From an uncultured Pelagibacteraceae bacterium (GTDB taxonomy: Bacteria > Pseudomonadota > Alphaproteobacteria > Pelagibacterales > Pelagibacteraceae): 58,442 nt of DNA. The stretch covers positions 1-58,442 of the forward strand of contig CACJVG010000005.1 in assembly GCA_902596785.1 (NCBI GenBank). The letters are read 5' to 3'. Shown here in pieces: positions 43,128 to 52,277 of this stretch. The number at the start of each line of letters is the position of its first letter. The first letter of the stretch is position 1. Position numbers and translations under genes: made by a program. Below the pieces are notes generated by a model that was not told the origin of the DNA, searched no databases, and saw nothing but the letters and a program-made list of their open reading frames with translations.

Positions 43128-45645
43128 TCACTCAGAATTTAGTTTGATTTTTAAATATGCTTTAAAAGACTTAAGTAGAAATTATCATAAAATTTCTAGT
43201 ATCATTCTTACGCTATTTATAAGTCTTTTTATCTTAAGTGCTATTTTCACAATTGAAGATAGTCTTAAAAAAGAACTTAATGATAATGCCAAAGCACTTT
43301 TGGGTGGAGATTTAGAGATTGATTACAATCGTAATCAAGGAAATTTAGATTTAGTTAACAAAGTAAAAGAATTTGCAACTGTTTCTCAAATGATTGAGTT
43401 CAGCACTATGCTTTCAACTACTGGCAGAGAAAAAAATAAATCATTATTTACTAGAATTAAAACTGTGGATGAAAAATATCCTTTATATGGAAATGTTGTT
43501 TATGAACCAATGGGTGCTTACGAAAGAATGCAAAAAGAACCTAATACTATCCTGATCAATGAAAGTTTATCAAAAACCCTAAATATTAAAATTAACGAAA
43601 TAGTAAAAGTTCAAGATCAAAATTTTACAGTAATTGGAATTATTAAATCAGTACCAGATGTAAGTGGATTTGTTGCATTTGGCGATTGGGCTTTAGCAGG
43701 AAAACAAACTTTAGAAATTTTAAAACTAAACGGAATTGGAAGCTTTTTAAACTACGAATATAAAGTAAAGTTTAATTACAATGATAAGCCTGAAGAAATT
43801 GAGAAACGAATTGAAGAAATATTTAAAGAAGATCAAAAAGTTAAACTTAGATATCCTGAAAATTCTGCAAGTGGTATAAAGAGAATTATTAATAATTTTT
43901 CTCAGTTTTTGTCACTTGTTTCTATCAGTGCAATGTTGATAGCAGGTATTGGAATAGCAAATACTTTGCTTTCTTTTATTAATCAAAACAATATGTCGAT
44001 AGCTGTACGAAAAGCAGTTGGCTTTTATTCAGGTAATATTAAAACTCTATATTATCTGCAGTTATTTATACTTTTATTTATTATCACTGTTGTTGCTTAT
44101 GGGTCGAGTTTTTTAATTGTGCCAATAGCAGATAAATATTTATCCGATGGATTAGGATTGAATGTTTATCCAGTGTTTTCTTTACTAAATTTTTTAAAAA
44201 TATTTTTAGTGGGATTATTGGTTCTAGTAATTTTTTCTATCCCAACAATCAGTTCTATTGATCAAGTTAAAGCGTCTAATTTGTTTAGAAACGTATTTCA
44301 AAATCTTCAATTTTATTATTCTAAAAGATCAGTTGTTCTTAGCTTTGTTTTATTATCTATCTTAATTTTATTATTCACAGTTGGATCTGAACAGCCTTCT
44401 TACAGCTTGGGCTACTTTACTGCTTTTTTTGTGTGTTTAATTGTATTTTTCTTACTTTCAAAATTAATCATTTTTTTCCTAAAAAAATTCAAATCTAGTT
44501 CAATAATTTCTTTAAAAGTTTCAATTAAAAATATTACCCAAACAAAAAGTATAACTCCCATTACAGTCATGTCTCTTGGCTTAGGGGTTACTTTATTATT
44601 AACATTAGCTTTAGTTGGTACAAATTTTCAAAGAGAAATAGCTAAATCTATTCCAGATATTGCACCTGATTATTTCTTCGTCGGTATTCAAAAAGGAGAA
44701 AGAGAGAAATTTGAGCAAGGTATTTTAAATATGGATCCCAATGCATCTATTGAGATTGTGCCAATGGTATCTTCTGGAATTGTAAAAATTAATGGTGTGG
44801 ATCCCAACACCTATATTAAACCAGATAATGATAGTTACTGGGTAATTGGTAGTGAACGAAGATCTTCATGGGTAGAAAATGTTCCTGAAGATAATCCAAT
44901 TTTAGAAGGTGATTGGTGGGATTTATCAAACCCTAATCAACTTCAAATATCTTTAGATGCAAAAGTTGCTAAAGATTTAAACATCCAGCTAGGTGATATT
45001 TTTACTTTAAATGTTTATGGGCGTGAAATTGAAGGAAAAATAATTAATTTCAGAGAGGTAGATTATCGAGATTTAAGCATCAACTTTGCAATGTTATTTA
45101 ATCCTCAATTTGCAAAAAATATTCCACACGAATATTTGGCTACTGCAAAATTTAATTCAAATAAATTTGATGAAACTGAAATGCTTGAAATCATGCCGAG
45201 TTTATCAATGATAAAAATTGCAGATTATTTATCTAAGGTTACAGCTGTTTTAAATAAGGTATTTATTGCAGTTACTTTAATTTCGGCTGTTACTATTGTT
45301 ATTGGTTTAATTGTGATTTCAAGTGCAATTATGGTTCAAGGAAAAGTAAAAGAATATCAAAATTTAGTATTTAAAATTTTAGGTTTTTCAAAAAAACAAA
45401 TTGTTTTTTCATCGTTAATTGAATTCATCATTATTTTTAAATCTGTAATTTTAATTGCAATATTCTTTGCAGTAATTGGTTCAAAATTTATTATCGAAAA
45501 TATTTTTGAGCTAGTGTGGATGTTTGACTTTAAAGTTTTAATCTATTTAGGATTTTCAATTGGCTTTGTTACTTTAATTTTAATATTGTTAACAAACTTA
45601 AAATATCTAAATCCTAAAGTTTATCCTCTAATAAGAAATCAATGA
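43111..45645 (+). CDS. ybbP: YbbP-like FtsX/MacB-type ABC permease
   Basis: An 844-residue permease with two FtsX-like units, about ten membrane segments and large periplasmic domains at about 40-255 and 515-700. The FtsX patterns AMLIAGIGIANTLLSFINQNNMSIAVRKAVGF and the second copy near the C-terminus (SAVTIVIGLIVISSAIMVQGKVKEYQNLVFKILGF) are clear. It pairs with YbbA, overlapping by 17 bases. The substrate is unknown. It abuts the convergent beta-carbonic-anhydrase-like gene at the stop. Confidence 0.9.
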   Translation: MEKLNNHSEFSLIFKYALKDLSRNYHKISSIILTLFISLFILSAIFTIEDSLKKELNDNAKALLGGDLEIDYNRNQGNLDLVNKVKEFATVSQMIEFSTMLSTTGREKNKSLFTRIKTVDEKYPLYGNVVYEPMGAYERMQKEPNTILINESLSKTLNIKINEIVKVQDQNFTVIGIIKSVPDVSGFVAFGDWALAGKQTLEILKLNGIGSFLNYEYKVKFNYNDKPEEIEKRIEEIFKEDQKVKLRYPENSASGIKRIINNFSQFLSLVSISAMLIAGIGIANTLLSFINQNNMSIAVRKAVGFYSGNIKTLYYLQLFILLFIITVVAYGSSFLIVPIADKYLSDGLGLNVYPVFSLLNFLKIFLVGLLVLVIFSIPTISSIDQVKASNLFRNVFQNLQFYYSKRSVVLSFVLLSILILLFTVGSEQPSYSLGYFTAFFVCLIVFFLLSKLIIFFLKKFKSSSIISLKVSIKNITQTKSITPITVMSLGLGVTLLLTLALVGTNFQREIAKSIPDIAPDYFFVGIQKGEREKFEQGILNMDPNASIEIVPMVSSGIVKINGVDPNTYIKPDNDSYWVIGSERRSSWVENVPEDNPILEGDWWDLSNPNQLQISLDAKVAKDLNIQLGDIFTLNVYGREIEGKIINFREVDYRDLSINFAMLFNPQFAKNIPHEYLATAKFNSNKFDETEMLEIMPSLSMIKIADYLSKVTAVLNKVFIAVTLISAVTIVIGLIVISSAIMVQGKVKEYQNLVFKILGFSKKQIVFSSLIEFIIIFKSVILIAIFFAVIGSKFIIENIFELVWMFDFKVLIYLGFSIGFVTLILILLTNLKYLNPKVYPLIRNQ

Positions 45646-46062
45646 TTAGAATTTAGTAATTTTACTATCTAAAGAAATAAGATTTAATTCTATTTTCAAT
45701 TTTGGAAATCTTTTTTTTATTTGTTTTTTTATTTTAGAGAACGACTCTATATGAATTTTTTTTTCATTATCTGGGCTAAATTCTTTTTTTCCGTTAGCTA
45801 TTTTAGCAGCACCACAATCTTTATGGTTAATGACAATTAATTTTTCAATTTTATGTAATTGAATAGAAGTTCCTAAATTGTCATAAAACGTTTTATGCCA
45901 TTTTTTGAATTTACTATGTGTAACCCCAACTGCTGCACCTGCTATTGTGAATGCACTGTATTTTCCTGTTAATTTTTTTTTCTTTAAATGATTATGTACT
46001 AAATTTTGAAATCTTGGATCCATACAAGATAACACCATTGCTTTATATTTTGATTTCATCAA
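45646..46062 (-). CDS. Minimal beta-carbonic anhydrase-like protein
   Basis: A 138-residue protein. Zinc residues and catalytic dyad of beta carbonic anhydrase are in place: C13-M-D15-P-R17 (SCMDPRF) and H80-K-D-C83 (NHKDCGA). It also keeps the glycine-rich AGAAVGVTHS. It is much shorter than usual (about 200 residues), lacking the N-terminal helices and part of the C-terminal half. It may be an active compact enzyme, a zinc-binding relative, or a dimer-impaired form. It overlaps the SOUL gene by four bases. Confidence 0.72.
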   Translation of the reverse strand: MMKSKYKAMVLSCMDPRFQNLVHNHLKKKKLTGKYSAFTIAGAAVGVTHSKFKKWHKTFYDNLGTSIQLHKIEKLIVINHKDCGAAKIANGKKEFSPDNEKKIHIESFSKIKKQIKKRFPKLKIELNLISLDSKITKF

Positions 46063-46625
46063 TTTAATTCAACTTTAAACATAGCCTCGTTTCTTCTATT
46101 CATTGGGAGGGTAAATGGGCTATCATAGGTTGCTCTAATAGGTGGGCTTATAATTGATATATTATTTTTTTGTAACTCTTTTTCTAAAATTTCTTTATGC
46201 TTAAGAAAATTTCCATCTGAAGCTCGTCCAGAATATCTCAGCACCGCGTAGTATCCTCCCTCAATATTAACTATTTTAACGTCTTCTCTGCTTGGATTTG
46301 GTGCATTTTCTGAGTTAAATTTAGATGGTAAATAAAATTGCATACTCATATTTCCATTTTTCTCAACTTGAGTAACTGGAGTTGTCATTTTAATTTTCTC
46401 TTGGGTATCGTTTCTGCCTGAAATGTAATTAAATAACTTTCTAAAATTACTATCTATTCCAGATGTCATTGTTTCCACCGCTAAACGATCTGAATATTTT
46501 CTAATCTCATAAACTTCATTTTTAGAGACAACTTCATAATTTGCTTCTTCATAAGCCATAACCGTAGAATAAGGTAAAATAAATAAAGTACAAAATACTA
46601 TTAAATAAAGTTTAATAATTTTCAT
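46059..46625 (-). CDS. SOUL heme-binding family protein, exported
   Basis: A 188-residue protein with a signal peptide (1-24) and the SOUL/HEBP pattern: YEVRKYSDRLAVET-like text (YEIRKYSDRLAVETM), then MTTPVTQVEKNGNMSMQFYLPSKF and GGYYAVLRYSGRASD. Members bind heme or related tetrapyrroles, though many bacterial ones are untested. It is four bases overlapped with the carbonic anhydrase-like gene and three bases from the 184-residue gene. Periplasmic, role unknown. Confidence 0.88.
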   Translation of the reverse strand: MKIIKLYLIVFCTLFILPYSTVMAYEEANYEVVSKNEVYEIRKYSDRLAVETMTSGIDSNFRKLFNYISGRNDTQEKIKMTTPVTQVEKNGNMSMQFYLPSKFNSENAPNPSREDVKIVNIEGGYYAVLRYSGRASDGNFLKHKEILEKELQKNNISIISPPIRATYDSPFTLPMNRRNEAMFKVELN

Positions 46626-46627
46626 TG

Positions 46628-47182
46628 TTACATAACTTTATATTCAAAATTTTGTGTAGTTTCATTAATTTGAATTAATTTAGCGCCATTTCTCTCATGA
46701 AAATTTGTTGCCATTTCTGTTATAGGTGAAAGGGTTACCAATCTATTTAAATGATTAGATTTTTTAATTTTTTTGAATACTTCTTTTACTATTAATTTCC
46801 CTCCACCCTTTTTTTTAGACCATACAGTGTAAGCAATTGCTATTTGACCACCTGTCTGATCTCGCATAGCAGTTTGTAAAAATGCGTCAGTACTAAGTTT
46901 TTCTAACTCTTCAACACTTTTTGGTATTTCATTTGTGTAAGCAAAACACATAACGGCATGAATTTCTCCTTTGTACTCAACTCCAAAAATTTTTCTTCCA
47001 AAACCCGTTCTAAACTTATTATCTAACTCCGGTCTTACAGGATCTTCATCTGTATTGCATTCTTTAAGTTCAACAAGTTTTGCACCTTTAATCCATCCAA
47101 AAAAGTTGTCGATATTTTTACTTAAGACTTGTCTATTTTTTCTTAATCTAGCTTTAATTCTTGGATTAAATTTTTTTTTCAT
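46628..47182 (-). CDS. Hypothetical protein, GNAT-like fold possible
   Basis: A 184-residue soluble protein. I do not recognise a named family. IAIAYTVWSKKKGGGKLIVKEVFKKIKKS followed by LVTLSPITEMATNFHERNGA resembles the acetyl-CoA-binding and C-terminal parts of GNAT acetyltransferases (FHERNGA compares with the usual FYEKxGF). The N-terminal 30 residues are strongly basic. It lies two bases upstream of the SOUL gene on the same strand. Confident as a gene, weak on function. Confidence 0.6.
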   Translation of the reverse strand: MKKKFNPRIKARLRKNRQVLSKNIDNFFGWIKGAKLVELKECNTDEDPVRPELDNKFRTGFGRKIFGVEYKGEIHAVMCFAYTNEIPKSVEELEKLSTDAFLQTAMRDQTGGQIAIAYTVWSKKKGGGKLIVKEVFKKIKKSNHLNRLVTLSPITEMATNFHERNGAKLIQINETTQNFEYKVM

Positions 47183-47232
47183 AATTTAAATAAACTTAAA
47201 CATTTATTTTAAATTGAGTATGTGTAAAAAAA

Positions 47233-47979
47233 TCATATTAGATAATCATATAATAGCTTTGTGCTTGATACTAAAATTAGAGCATATATAAAATTGTAAA
47301 ATAATTTTTCTTCAATAATTTTAAGTAATTTATATCCAATCAATATTCCTAATAATGCAACTGGAAATAATATTGCTGAATGTTTAAAAGATTCTAGATT
47401 TGTCATAGACAAATTAATATACAAAGGAAGTTTAATTAAATTCACAAAAGTGAAAAAAAATATTCTTGTTCCAACATAGATTTCTTTTTTCATTCTAAGT
47501 GGAAGTAAGTAAAGACTGGTTGGAGTTCCTCCAGCATGGACACAGAAGCTTGTAAAACCTGCAACCACTGAACATGTTCCCCCTTTTAAAAAATTTTTCT
47601 CTGATTTTTTTTCTTTGTCTTTTTTAAAAAAGAAATAATGACCTGCAAACAAGAAACCCATTACTCCAATTATAAATTTTAACAAATCTTCCGAAAAATA
47701 TGAAAAAGTTAAAGATCCAATAATTATACCAATAGCTGCAAATGGAACCATTAATTTCAAAGTTCCTAAATCAAATTCTTTTCTATATTTATAAACAGCA
47801 ATAAAATCTGAAAATATTAAAATTGGTAAAATAATTCCTAAAGCTTGATTTAGTGGCATGACTATTGTCATTAAGGGAACTGAAATTAAAGTCATGGAAC
47901 CACCTAGGCCTGATTTTGCAATTCCGTATAAAATTATGGCTGGAACAACTGTAAAAAAAAATAATAAGTTTATTTCCAT
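47233..47979 (-). CDS. TauE/SafE family permease, second copy
   Basis: A 248-residue TauE/SafE protein with about eight membrane segments. The N-terminal ILYGIAKSGLGGSMTLISVPLMTIVMP and the second repeat GFTSFCVHAGGTPTSLYLLPLRMKKE are the family motifs. It may export sulfite, sulfonates or other anions. It is shorter than the member at 13542 and lacks its central loop. The first codons overlap the small acetyltransferase gene by ten bases. It is not near sulfur genes here, so the substrate may differ. Confidence 0.85.
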   Translation of the reverse strand: MEINLLFFFTVVPAIILYGIAKSGLGGSMTLISVPLMTIVMPLNQALGIILPILIFSDFIAVYKYRKEFDLGTLKLMVPFAAIGIIIGSLTFSYFSEDLLKFIIGVMGFLFAGHYFFFKKDKEKKSEKNFLKGGTCSVVAGFTSFCVHAGGTPTSLYLLPLRMKKEIYVGTRIFFFTFVNLIKLPLYINLSMTNLESFKHSAILFPVALLGILIGYKLLKIIEEKLFYNFIYALILVSSTKLLYDYLI

Positions 47980-48239
47980 TTATTTAATGATTTCAATAAT
48001 TTCGACCCTAAAGGGCTAATTGGTTCCTGAAGTATTATTTCTTTTCCAGTTTTTTGTTTTACTAATTGTAATAGTTTAGTTGCTAACCCTTGTTTTCTAA
48101 AAATTGGATTAACAAAAATATACTCTACCTCACCTTTTTCATTAAATCTAACAAAGCCTATTGTTGTATTTTCGTTTTTAAAGGTAAAAACTCCCTCAGT
48201 TTCCTCAATTTTAAAATTTGAAACTTCCAGGCTGTTCAT
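47970..48239 (-). CDS. Short GNAT-type N-acetyltransferase
   Basis: An 89-residue protein with the acetyl-CoA site: VEYIFVNPIFRKQGLATKLLQLV, i.e. the R-x-x-G-x-A/G loop RKQGLA. This matches the YjdJ-like mini GNATs that contain only the core. The substrate is unknown. It overlaps the TauE-like gene by ten bases and lies five bases after a small membrane protein gene. Complete for this small class. Confidence 0.78.
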   Translation of the reverse strand: MNSLEVSNFKIEETEGVFTFKNENTTIGFVRFNEKGEVEYIFVNPIFRKQGLATKLLQLVKQKTGKEIILQEPISPLGSKLLKSLNKWK

Positions 48240-48244
48240 GAATC

Positions 48245-48409
48245 CTAGTAATTTAGGAGTAAAAGAATAACTGCTATTGCAGCAATAATGGAGCTAACAA
48301 CAATATAATTAAGCTTAATATTGAATTTTTTTTCTACGAACTCAGTAATTTTTTCCCAGAATAATACTATTAAAAAAATAATTATAGCTGGCAGTATATA
48401 TTTAATCAT
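48245..48409 (-). CDS. 54-residue two-segment membrane protein
   Basis: The frame begins MIKYILPAIIIFLIVLFWEK and ends VSSIIAAIAVILLLLNY. Two hydrophobic segments (4-18 and 36-52) flank a charged middle. It lies two bases after the scfR-like gene stop and five bases before the short acetyltransferase gene, all on one strand, which supports a real gene. Family unknown. It may be a small accessory of the regulator or permease, which is a guess. Confidence 0.6.
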   Translation of the reverse strand: MIKYILPAIIIFLIVLFWEKITEFVEKKFNIKLNYIVVSSIIAAIAVILLLLNY

Positions 48410-48411
48410 AA

Positions 48412-49845
48412 TTAAGCTTTGTCATCACTGACATAAACCGAAACACCTCTTGTATTTAAATCAACATCAAATTTTTTATGTAATGGGGGGAATGCTCTTT
48501 GTGAACAATCTAATCTGTCACAGGTTCTGCAAGAAACTCCAATTGGAATTTCAGTCGATTTATCATTTATATTTACGTTTTCAGTATAAACAAAATCTTT
48601 TGCATATTTTGCATCACAACCAAGTCCTATAGATAAAACACTCTTTGCTTGACCAAATCGTCCAATACCTTTTTCAACGGTTCTTGCAATACAAACGTAT
48701 TTTTCACCATTATTCATTTTACTTACAGCTGCTTGAATAACACCTGGTCTAGTAAAAGCAGAATAAACATTCCATCGTGGGCAAGCACCACCATATCTTG
48801 GGATATCTATACCTGATAAAGAAAATCTTTTAGAAATGTTACCTGCCATATCAACTCTTAAAAAATGAAAAGGAATTCCAGGAAGTTTTGGGTCTTGAAG
48901 ACACGTTACTCTGTGAGCTACTTGTTCAAAAGATGTTGCAAAAGTATTTTGAAGTAACTCTAAATCATATTTTAGCTTTTTGCACTCAGAATGAAATAAT
49001 TTATAAGGCATTAAAATAGCTGCTCCGCAATAATTTAGCAAAGCAACTTTAGTTAACTTTTTTGACTCCTCAGATGGAAAACTAAATTTAGAAAGATAGT
49101 CATCAATTTCTTTATTTGCACCTTCTTGTGCTATTTGTGCAGCTGCATGTAATTTTTTTGTTTCCAGTGAACTGTAATCACTAAGCAATAACTCTTTTTT
49201 ATTTTTATTATAAATTTTTGAAAATGGTTTGCTTTCATCAGGAATTACATCTTTTACAGTAATTGAATATTCTGAATATAGATATTCACATAAAGCTATG
49301 TATCTTGTACGATTATTTTTTTGAATTTTATCAAAAACCTTATTGGCAAATTCTTCTAACTTAGGAAAGTAATTTTTATTTTCTTGTAAAAAGTCTGAAA
49401 TAACTTCTCCTGGAAAAGAATTTTTTCTATTATCAACAATTTTACCAGAAATTTTTTCTATCTTGTTAATTAGCTCGTGATCTTTTTTTTTTAAAATATC
49501 TCCAAGTCTTACAATTGCTTTTCCAATTTTTGGATTGGTACTAACTAAATCTTTTACTTCAGGACCTAAAATATCTAAATCCTCAAATAAACTATCATCT
49601 AAAATCTCAGAGATTGTATTTTGAAGATTAATATCTGTTTTTGAAGTAAGATCTGATAACTGAATATTTAATCTTTCACATAAGTTTAATAGTAGATCAC
49701 CATCAATTTTTCTTTTTCCACTTTCAATAAGATTTAAATAACTTGGTGAAATGTTTAAATCTTCTGCTAATTTGTTTGCTTGAAGACCAAGCTGTCTTCT
49801 AAAAGACTTGATTTTTGGACCTATTTTTAAATCTATTTGACTCAT
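48412..49845 (-). CDS. ScfR/RamB-type transcriptional regulator
   Basis: A 477-residue regulator. Residues 1-65 form an XRE helix-turn-helix (GPKIKSFRRQLGLQANKLAE, then ISPSYLNLIESGKRKI). The middle resembles the ImmA/IrrE-type domain but KKLHAAAQIAQEG replaces the HExxH zinc motif. The C-terminal DUF2083-like part has CRTCDRLDCSQRAFPP. Such proteins sense acyl-CoA and control glyoxylate, propionate or acetate genes. It is divergent from aceA with repeated TTTGTAAA half-sites between them, so it likely governs aceA and itself. Confidence 0.87.
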   Translation of the reverse strand: MSQIDLKIGPKIKSFRRQLGLQANKLAEDLNISPSYLNLIESGKRKIDGDLLLNLCERLNIQLSDLTSKTDINLQNTISEILDDSLFEDLDILGPEVKDLVSTNPKIGKAIVRLGDILKKKDHELINKIEKISGKIVDNRKNSFPGEVISDFLQENKNYFPKLEEFANKVFDKIQKNNRTRYIALCEYLYSEYSITVKDVIPDESKPFSKIYNKNKKELLLSDYSSLETKKLHAAAQIAQEGANKEIDDYLSKFSFPSEESKKLTKVALLNYCGAAILMPYKLFHSECKKLKYDLELLQNTFATSFEQVAHRVTCLQDPKLPGIPFHFLRVDMAGNISKRFSLSGIDIPRYGGACPRWNVYSAFTRPGVIQAAVSKMNNGEKYVCIARTVEKGIGRFGQAKSVLSIGLGCDAKYAKDFVYTENVNINDKSTEIPIGVSCRTCDRLDCSQRAFPPLHKKFDVDLNTRGVSVYVSDDKA

Positions 49846-49853
49846 ATTTACTA

Positions 49854-49944
49854 TTTGTAAATTTTGTAAATTTATTTTTACAATATTTTTTCCCTATTTA
49901 CAAAGCTTTTTAACGTTTTTTATAGATTTTGTAAATTCTGTAAA
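49854..49944. promoter_or_regulatory. TTTGTAAA half-site cluster between scfR and aceA
   Basis: TTTGTAAATTTTGTAAA (49854-49870) and TTTGTAAATTCTGTAAA (49928-49944) are 16 of 17 identical. Inverted half-sites lie between them: TTTACAAAG (49897-49905) and TTACAA (49878-49883). The half-site TTTGTAAA resembles the TTTGCAAA-type sites of RamB in actinobacteria. The likely binder is the adjacent regulator. Seen directly; binding inferred. Confidence 0.6.
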
Positions 49945-49957
49945 ATATATAATTTAC

Positions 49958-50119
49958 ATGGATAAAAATTTAAAAAACACAGAAAATGAAGCTCAAATCA
50001 TCAAAAAAGAAGACTTAGATCAACACAACAGTAGAGGAATCTATATGAGAGATGATCATTGTGATTGGGGTTCAAGTGGAATGAGTGAGCTAATCAAAGC
50101 CTTAGACGATAGCAACTAA
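49958..50119 (+). CDS. 53-residue peptide upstream of aceA
   Basis: The frame begins MDKNLKNTENEAQIIKKEDL and ends MSELIKALDDSN. It has no membrane segment and is acidic. TATAAT (49948-49953) lies just four bases before the ATG, so the message may be leaderless. An inner ATG at codon 30 has AGAGGAA in front and would give a 24-residue peptide. It lies directly beyond the half-site cluster and 51 bases before aceA. Function unknown; perhaps a partner in glyoxylate control. Confidence 0.5.
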   Translation: MDKNLKNTENEAQIIKKEDLDQHNSRGIYMRDDHCDWGSSGMSELIKALDDSN

Positions 50120-50170
50120 TTCATTCTTCTTATTCAATTTTCTAAATTAAAAAACAAAGGAAACTGAAAA

Positions 50171-51445
50171 ATGAGTGCAGAAAAAATCTCATACGACTTA
50201 AAAAGATTTGCTGGAATAAAAAGAGATTATACGGAAGAAGAAGTTGAAAGATTAAGAGGCTCAATTAAAATTGAATATTCTTTGTGTAAAAACCAATCTC
50301 AAAAACTTTGGAAATTATTAAATTCTGAGCCATACGTGAACACACTCGGCTCTTTGTCAGGTAATCAAGCAGTTCAACATGCAAAAGCTGGTTTAAAAGC
50401 AATTTATTTAAGCGGATGGCAAGTTGCTGCTGATGCTAATACAGCTGGTGAAATGTACCCAGATCAATCTCTATATCCTTATGACAGTGCACCAAAGTTA
50501 GTTGAGTCTATGAATAATTCTTTAATCAGAGCTGATCAAATTCAACATATGGAAATGCAAGACGGTGATATGAAAAAAGAGGATAGAACAGATTATATGT
50601 TGCCTATTATTGCTGATGGTGAAGCTGGATTTGGTGGTCCATTAAATGTTTTTGAATTAACTAAAAAATTTATAAGAGCAGGTGCTGCAGGTGTACACTT
50701 TGAAGATCAGCTAGCTAGTGAAAAAAAATGTGGTCACATGGGTGGTAAAGTTTTGGTACCAACAGGAACAATGGTAAAAAATCTTAAAGCTGCAAGATTA
50801 GCTGCTGATATTGCAGAGGTTCCATTAATTATTTTGGCTAGAACCGATGCGAATGCTGCAAAACTAATTACAAATGATTTTGATGAAAATGATAAACCAT
50901 TTTTAACAGGTGAAAGATCTCCTGAAGGTTTTCATTATGTAAAAGATGGAATTGAACAGGCTATCTCTAGAGGTTTAGCTTATGCACCTTATGCTGATTT
51001 AATTTGGTGTGAAACTGCAACACCTAATTTAGCTGAAGCTAAAAAGTTTGCTGATGCAATACATGAAAAATTTCCTGGAAAACTTTTAGCTTACAATTGT
51101 TCACCTTCTTTTAATTGGAAAAAACATCTAAGCGATGATGAAATTGCTTCATTTCAACAAGAAATTGCTAAAATGGGTTATAAATTTCAATTTATTACAC
51201 TTGCTGGTTTTCATACTCAAAATATTGCAATCTTTGAACTTGCTGAAAAATATAGAAAAGAAGGTATGGCTGCATACTCTAGAATTCAACAACAAGAATT
51301 TGCTCGAGAAAAAGATGGTTATACTAGTGTTAAACACCAAAGAGAAGTTGGTACATCTTATTTTGATGCAGTATCAAATACTATCAGTAGCGGTCAAAGC
51401 TCAACTACAGCAATGGCTGGATCTACAGAGTCAGAACAGTTTTAA
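50171..51445 (+). CDS. aceA: Isocitrate lyase
   Basis: A 424-residue ICL. The catalytic signature is K185-K186-C187-G188-H189-M190, and FEDQ, GEAGFGG and the [12 protein letters not shown] block are conserved. It splits isocitrate to succinate and glyoxylate for the glyoxylate bypass, letting cells grow on acetate-level carbon. AAAGGAAAC precedes the ATG at good spacing. The ScfR/RamB-type gene and half-sites upstream fit acetate or acyl-CoA control. A clear terminator follows. Malate synthase is not in the window. Confidence 0.96.
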   Translation: MSAEKISYDLKRFAGIKRDYTEEEVERLRGSIKIEYSLCKNQSQKLWKLLNSEPYVNTLGSLSGNQAVQHAKAGLKAIYLSGWQVAADANTAGEMYPDQSLYPYDSAPKLVESMNNSLIRADQIQHMEMQDGDMKKEDRTDYMLPIIADGEAGFGGPLNVFELTKKFIRAGAAGVHFEDQLASEKKCGHMGGKVLVPTGTMVKNLKAARLAADIAEVPLIILARTDANAAKLITNDFDENDKPFLTGERSPEGFHYVKDGIEQAISRGLAYAPYADLIWCETATPNLAEAKKFADAIHEKFPGKLLAYNCSPSFNWKKHLSDDEIASFQQEIAKMGYKFQFITLAGFHTQNIAIFELAEKYRKEGMAAYSRIQQQEFAREKDGYTSVKHQREVGTSYFDAVSNTISSGQSSTTAMAGSTESEQF

Positions 51446-51474
51446 AAAAATAACTTCCCTCTCCATTTTTTTAG

Positions 51475-51499
51475 TAGCCCTTAACGGGGCTATTTTTTT
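51475..51499 (+). terminator. aceA intrinsic terminator
   Basis: Stem TAGCCC (51475-51480) and GGGCTA (51487-51492) with loop TTAACG, then seven T residues (51493-51499). This is an intrinsic terminator 30 bases after the aceA stop. On the reverse strand no comparable T run helps the convergent ABC genes, though they converge here. Confidence 0.87.
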
Positions 51500-51509
51500 A
51501 ATTGTATGA

Positions 51510-52277
51510 TTAAGACTTAATATTATAGCCTTTTTTAAGTAAAATAGTAACAATCGTGATGCATCCTAATAAAAAAGCAACCATAGAAATGATGCTAACC
51601 CAAATATTAAAATCTGATACTCCATAAAATGAAAATCTTAATCCATTTATTAAATAAACTACTGGATTAAAATATGTAACCATCTGCCAAAATTCTGGCA
51701 GCATATCTAAAGAATATAAACTTCCACCTAAAAATACCATCGGAGTAATAACTAGTGTAGGTATAATTGACATTTGCTCAAAGTTAGAACTCATTAATCC
51801 GATTAAAAAACCAAACAAGGCAAAAGTAAACGCAACCAAAACTAATAAAAATATCATTAATAAAGGATATTTTACATCTACCTCAACAAAAAATGTTGCG
51901 GTTATAAAAATTACAAAACCTACAATTAAAGTTTTTGTTGCACCAGCACCAACAAAAGCAAGAACTATTTCTAAAGTTGATATGGGAGCTGCCAAGATTT
52001 CATAAATAGTTCCATTAAATTTTGGAAAAAATATACCAAAGGATGTGTTACTGATTGATTGAGTTAAAAGAGTAAGCATCAATAAACCTGGAACAATGTA
52101 TGATCCATAACTAATCCCATCAATATTTTCTACATAGCCTCCAATTACTGATCCAAAAACAATAAAATATAAAGAGGTAGATAAAACTGGCGATAACAAA
52201 GATTGCATCAATGTCCGTTTAAATCTATCCATCTCATGTAGATAAATTGCTTTAAAAGCATAATAATTAAATTTCAT
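51510..52277 (-). CDS. ABC-2 type permease (YadH-like)
   Basis: A 255-residue ABC-2 permease with six membrane segments. [41 protein letters not shown] is the family motif, and [27 protein letters not shown] the second. It works with the ATPase gene just upstream (11-base overlap) as a half-exporter pair of the YadG/YadH type. Substrate may be a lipid, drug or glycan; it cannot be told. It converges on aceA with the terminator between. Confidence 0.88.
   Translation of the reverse strand: MKFNYYAFKAIYLHEMDRFKRTLMQSLLSPVLSTSLYFIVFGSVIGGYVENIDGISYGSYIVPGLLMLTLLTQSISNTSFGIFFPKFNGTIYEILAAPISTLEIVLAFVGAGATKTLIVGFVIFITATFFVEVDVKYPLLMIFLLVLVAFTFALFGFLIGLMSSNFEQMSIIPTLVITPMVFLGGSLYSLDMLPEFWQMVTYFNPVVYLINGLRFSFYGVSDFNIWVSIISMVAFLLGCITIVTILLKKGYNIKS

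Noticed and set aside
51135-51509. 124-residue plus-strand frame overlapping the aceA end
   Set aside because: It lies in another frame within the conserved aceA coding region and has no motif, ribosome site or sensible composition.
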